A stretch of 39,002 bases of DNA from Chrysochromulina parva (taxonomy: Eukaryota; Haptophyta; Prymnesiales; Chrysochromulinaceae). The translations under genes and the position numbers were made by a program. Positions 35,218 to 39,002 of the stretch are shown here, piece after piece. The notes below the pieces were generated by a model, which was not told the DNA's origin, made no database searches, and saw only the letters and a list, made by a program, of their open reading frames with translations. The DNA lies in NCBI GenBank assembly GCA_002887195.1, contig PJAB01000129.1, positions 1-39,002 of the forward strand, written 5' to 3'. The number at the start of each line of letters is the position of its first letter. The stretch's first letter is position 1.

Positions 35218-38200
35218 CTAACGGCGCGAGCCGCTGGCGCCCCCTTTGGCCAGCTTGGCGATGGCGGCGGCAGCGGCCGCCGCAGCCTGCTCGTCCGCTT
35301 GTAGGTCCAGGCCCTTACCGATGAGCCACACGAGGGCGGTGAGTAGCGCTCCCTGCGCCTGCTCACGTGTCTCCATCGGGGGAGGCCAGCCGGCCCCCCC
35401 TGGCTGGGGCAGCGCCTTCTCCGAGCCGCCCCCGAGCGTCCACGCTGACTGTGCGTCCTCGCGTTCGTTGGCGGCGATGCGCAGCGCCATGAGCTCGAAG
35501 AGCTGCTTCCGGAGCGCCTTGAAGAGGACGGCGGTGCGCGGCGAGATGCGCAGGTCGATCCAGCCGTCGATGATGACCTTATGCTGCGCATGCAGCACTT
35601 GCGGCTCGGCGCCAAAGAGGAAGAGGTCGAGCGACGTCACCGCGGTCACGTCGTGCACAAAGACCTTGCCGGTCGCCACCTTTTCGTGGTACACGAGCCA
35701 GCCTGATTCGAAGCGCTGCGCGCCGCGATTGAACGAGGACGGGTGGATGGCGACCGCCTGCTTCTGCTGGTTGAGCTCCAGGCCGCCCTTGCCGCTCTTC
35801 GCCTTGAGCACGTTGGGGAAGAGGCCCGCGCACAGCACAGCCTTGAGCAGCTCGACATTGTCGGCGTGCCGGTTGGCGGCGGCGCGTGCGGCCTCGCGTT
35901 GCTCCGGAGGCAGGCGCGAGAGGCTCGGGAGCAGCCCGAGATTGGCGAGATTGTCCCAGAACTGGTTGGCCATGTCCGTCATCCCCTGTAGCGTGCGCTC
36001 GGAGAGGAAGTGCTTCTCGCAGAAGCGGTAGCCGGAGCCCTTTCCGTGCTGCCGGCAGTGCTCATCCCACTTGCGGTGCGCCTCGACGACGGCGAGGTGG
36101 TCCGACTGTGCCGTGTTGAAGACCATCTGAACCGCTCGGGCCTCGTCGCGCTTGTGCATGGGCGCCAAGAACGGCGAGCGGTCCGAGAGCGCAGCGGCGA
36201 TGAGCAGAATGGGCCACGCGCAGCGCAGCAGTGCCCCGTACAAGATCAGACGGCCGACCCCGATGTCGACGGGCAGCGCGGCCAGGTGACGGCCGAGAGG
36301 CGTGAGCTGCTCGTTCTCGTCGAGCGCGGCGCAGCGCTGGAGGCCGAGAATCGCCGCGGTGACCGCCGCCTCGGGCGGGGGCGTGAGCGCCTTGGCAAAG
36401 GCGGTGCGCAGATCGGTCTCGGTGAGGAGCGGCGCGAGGCGCAGCTGCAGGCAGATCTCCTGCAGCGGGCCGCGCAGCATCTCGGGCAATCTCGATGGGC
36501 TCATGTGCACCATCGCGCGGTGGCGCGTGTACAACTTGAAGACGTGGCCCGCGCGCACACGGCCCGCGCGCCCAGCACGCTGGCGCGCCTCCGCCTGCGA
36601 GATCCATACGTCGACGAGCCGGCGCATCTGTTTCTGCTCATTGAAGAGCATCTGCTTCGCGCGGCCGCTGTCGATGACGAAGACGGCGTCGTCGATGGTG
36701 ATCGAGGTCTCGGCGATGTTGGTCGCGAGCACCACCTGCAGCAGCAGTCGCCGAGGGCGGTGGGATGGGGGGTGGGGGGCGGGCGAGGGAGTGGAGGGCT
36801 CGTGGTGAGTAGGGGGTCATGGCGAGCAGTGCATGGTGCAGGAGACCAGGGTGGGGCCGAGAGCCCTGAGGCTTGCTGCGTCAGAGGTTGGTTAGGGTTC
36901 GCGACATGACGCCGGGGGTCTAATCCCGATTCAGTAACACGGACCAATGGATATTCATCAAGCGCAGATGCCAATGGGTTCAGGGAGGAAGGGGTTCCAG
37001 GAAGGTTCCAGGAAGGTTACAGGAAGGGGTCCCAGGCCACAAGGCGCGTTCGCAGCGCGCGCGCGAACAAGGCGCACACGCACCTTCCGCACGCCAGGCG
37101 GCATCGTCTCGAAGACGGCCGATTGCTCCGCGGGCGAAAGAGACGAGTGCAGTGGGAGCACGCAAAAGCGGCGCGTGTCGCCGAGACGCCGATCGGCCTG
37201 GCACAGCCCAAGGACGGTCGTGATGTCGCTCAGGCCGGGCAGGAAGACCAACACGGCGCCCTCCTCGTAAGTGTCGTCAATGTAGCCAAGCAGGTCGAAG
37301 ATCAGGTCGTAGTTGATCACATGCTCATTGAGGCTGCGCAGCACGTTGCATACGCCCTCGCCGTACTCGGCGTAGCGCGCGTCCGAGTACTCTGGGTTGA
37401 CACTCCCGCCCGTCTCCTGCCACTCCTGCGTGATCGCCCGGTTGTGCACGGCGAACGAGTGCTTGTGCCACTCGCCCGCGTTGCGCAGCCAGCACGGCGA
37501 GTCGGTCGGGAGTACGTGTCCCGTCAGCTTGAGAGCATGCTCGAGATAGTGCTCATCGACGGGGAAGGTACGCCCCTTTGAAGTAAGGATGGCCGCGCCA
37601 TCAAAGTACCGCGAGAAGAGCTCAGCCTGCACGGTGGCCGACATGAGCACTACCTTGAGGTCCGGACGCGTGGGCATGAGCTCACGTAGCAGCAACAAGA
37701 GCTGGTCGGTCTGCGTGTCCCGCTCGTGCACCTCATCGACCACCACGTGGCTCACGCCCTGCAGCGGCGGGTCCGAGAGCATCATGCGCAGCGCGATGCC
37801 CGTCGTGCAGAAGAGCAGCTTCGTGCTCTCCGTGCGCTTCGACTCGAGCCGGACCTGGTAGCCCACCATGGCGCCGCGCGCGCCCGCCTGCTCGCCGCGC
37901 TCCTGTGCCACGCGGCGCGCGAGCGAGGTGGCGGCGATGCGGCGCGGCTGCGTGCAGATGACCGAGGTGACGCCACCCCGGCCACTCTCAAGAGCATGCT
38001 CGAGGAGCATCTGAGGCACCTGCGTGGACTTGCCTGAGCCCGTCTCGCCACACACGACAGCGACCTGCCCGTCCTCCATGGCCACGCGTACCTGGGCCTC
38101 GAGCTGCGAGATTGGGAGGGTGGCGCGGAACTTTGCGTGCGCGATCCCCTCCTCGCTCGCACGCCATCGCTCGTAGGCCACCTGCAGCTGCAGGCCGCGC

Positions 38201-39002
38201 GCGTGAGTGAGCTCCGCCTCGGCAGCGAGACGCTCACGCTCCTCTTCCTCAGCCGCCTCGCGATCGTCCTCCGCATCCGCGGCCATCTGACGCGCACGCG
38301 CCGCCGCCGCCTCGTCGACCGGCGCCGCCGACGGCCCTCCCCCCGCGCCGGCCGCCGAGCCGGCGCCCGTGCCGCCGCCCTCAGCCGCCGCCATGTCCGC
38401 CGTGCCGCTGCCCTCCGAAGGCGCCATGCCAGCGGCGGGCTTCGCACGCCGCTTGGGAGGCGGCTCCGTCGCGTCGCGTGGGCGCTCGCATAAGCTCGTG
38501 ATGAACTTATCGCGTGCCACGAGCGCCGCGGCCGCCTCCTGTTGCTCCGGCGCTTTCGCGTCCTTCTCCCACTTGTGCCAGAGCTCACGGTACGCCGGCG
38601 GGAGTAGCCGATAGAGGGGCTGGTCGGGGAAGAGCTGCAAGAGCGCCATCGTGGCAGCCGCCTGTTCTGCCTCGTCCTTCTTGGAGAACGCCTCATCCGC
38701 GGGCATTTCGTACACGAGGCCCCCGTGGACCGTGACGGTGGCACGGTACCGTCGTCCCGCCATCTCGTAGTCGATCTTGGGGCGGGGCTGCTGGCGCTTC
38801 TGAAACCATTCGAGGAGCATCGTCTTCGGCGTCTTGCCGCCCCAGCCGCTCAGGTCGTAGCCGGCGCCCTTATCCTTGGCTTCGCCCTCCGCGTCCGCGT
38901 CCGCCGCCTCGCCGCCGCCGCCGCTGCCCTCGACACCACCGCTCGTGCTGCCCTCGGCGGCTGCCCCGTCCGGTCCGGCGGCTGCCGCTTCGTTCGCCGC
39001 CG
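35218..39002 (-). CDS. DHX29/DHX57-like DExH-box RNA helicase, two exons, 5' partial
   Basis: Exon 35218-36735 joins an upstream exon that ends at 37084 and stays open to the window edge, so the start lies beyond 39002. The first Met seen is at 38820, but the frame is open and protein-like upstream (SGWGGKTPKT). Next comes a degenerate double-stranded-RNA-binding-like segment (WFQKRQQPRPKIDYE, then AEQAAATMALLQLF), followed by an acidic coiled linker. The helicase core has Walker A GETGSGKST, DEVHERDTQTD (motif II DEVH), SAT, and after the splice ATNIAETSITIDD and QRAGRAGR (motif VI). The winged-helix/ratchet and OB-fold parts follow to the TAG at 35218-35220. DEVH with this N-terminal segment is typical of DHX29/DHX57 relatives, which act in translation initiation or RNA surveillance. 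Confidence 0.88.
36736..37083 (-). other. Intron in the DExH helicase gene
   Basis: 348 bases, donor GTGCGT, acceptor CTGCTGCAG, phase 0. Removal joins PPGVRK to VVLATNIAETSI, restoring helicase motif V. An 11-base repeat (TTCCAGGAAGG and variants) lies inside at about 36995-37027. The intron is longer than the others seen here (81-184 bases). Confidence 0.88.
36995..37027. repeat. 11-bp tandem repeat inside the helicase intron
   Basis: About three copies of TTCCAGGAAGG, the last with TTACAGG. Intronic. Confidence 0.7.

Noticed and set aside
36958..37083. C-terminal continuation of the upstream helicase frame past 37084
   Set aside because: This is intron sequence. Splicing to 36735 restores a canonical helicase motif, whereas the read-through peptide has none.

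Overview
The window looks like nuclear DNA from a GC-rich unicellular eukaryote. Seven introns can be placed to the base and all are GT-AG. The genes include EMC5, cytochrome c oxidase subunit VIa, a myosin and a DExH RNA helicase. Other typical features are long Pro- and Gly-rich tracts, unusual domain fusions and minisatellites. A flagellate alga such as a haptophyte is my best guess, but that rests on style of architecture and not on any marker gene. There are no rRNA, CRISPR, insertion-sequence or operon signals.

Layout. 0.7-6 kb: a coiled-coil protein (+), a Pro-rich single-pass membrane protein (-) and a 942-aa protein with EF-hand-like segments and a C-terminal cyclic-nucleotide-binding fold (-). 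6.4-9.4 kb: a membrane-anchored tyrosinase / peptidoglycan-binding-like / matrixin fusion (-) with key residues missing in both catalytic domains. 9.7-12.7 kb: an ankyrin / DnaJ / LOTUS-like / TrmN6-type methyltransferase fusion (-). 12.9-15.0 kb: an AAGAB(p34)/Irc6-like adaptin-binding protein with an SH3-like extension and an internal 12-bp repeat (+). 15.4-17.4 kb: a secretory-type SAM methyltransferase (+) facing a frameshifted capsular-polysaccharide-type glycosyltransferase (-). 18.0-19.4 kb: a MnmC-like FAD oxidoreductase (-). 19.7-21.3 kb: a coiled-coil protein (-). 21.6-23.5 kb: a PH-domain protein with one intron (+). 23.6-23.8 kb: a 30/31-bp minisatellite. 24.3-25.6 kb: an FkbM methyltransferase with a decayed internal duplicate (-). 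25.9-27.1 kb: an Asp/Asn beta-hydroxylase-like protein (+). 27.5-28.1 kb: EMC5 in four exons (+). 28.3-28.8 kb: an IPT/TIG fragment (-). 29.0-29.5 kb: COX6A in three exons (+). 30.1-30.2 kb: a 15-bp minisatellite. 30.7-34.7 kb: a myosin with a C-terminal KCTD/BTB domain (-). 35.2 kb to the window end: a DHX29/DHX57-like helicase with one intron (-), its 5' end outside the window.

How the genes relate. Neighbours are mostly unrelated, as expected for a eukaryotic chromosome. Loose themes are RNA handling (LOTUS/TrmN6 fusion, MnmC-like oxidase, DExH helicase), trafficking and motility (AAGAB-like, PH protein, myosin-BTB, EMC5) and secretory-pathway modification (two methyltransferases, a glycosyltransferase, a hydroxylase). 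The most unusual material is the set of fusions and the apparent loss of catalytic residues in otherwise intact reading frames. Positions quoted as residues are estimates from base coordinates. Family assignments are by eye, without database searches.
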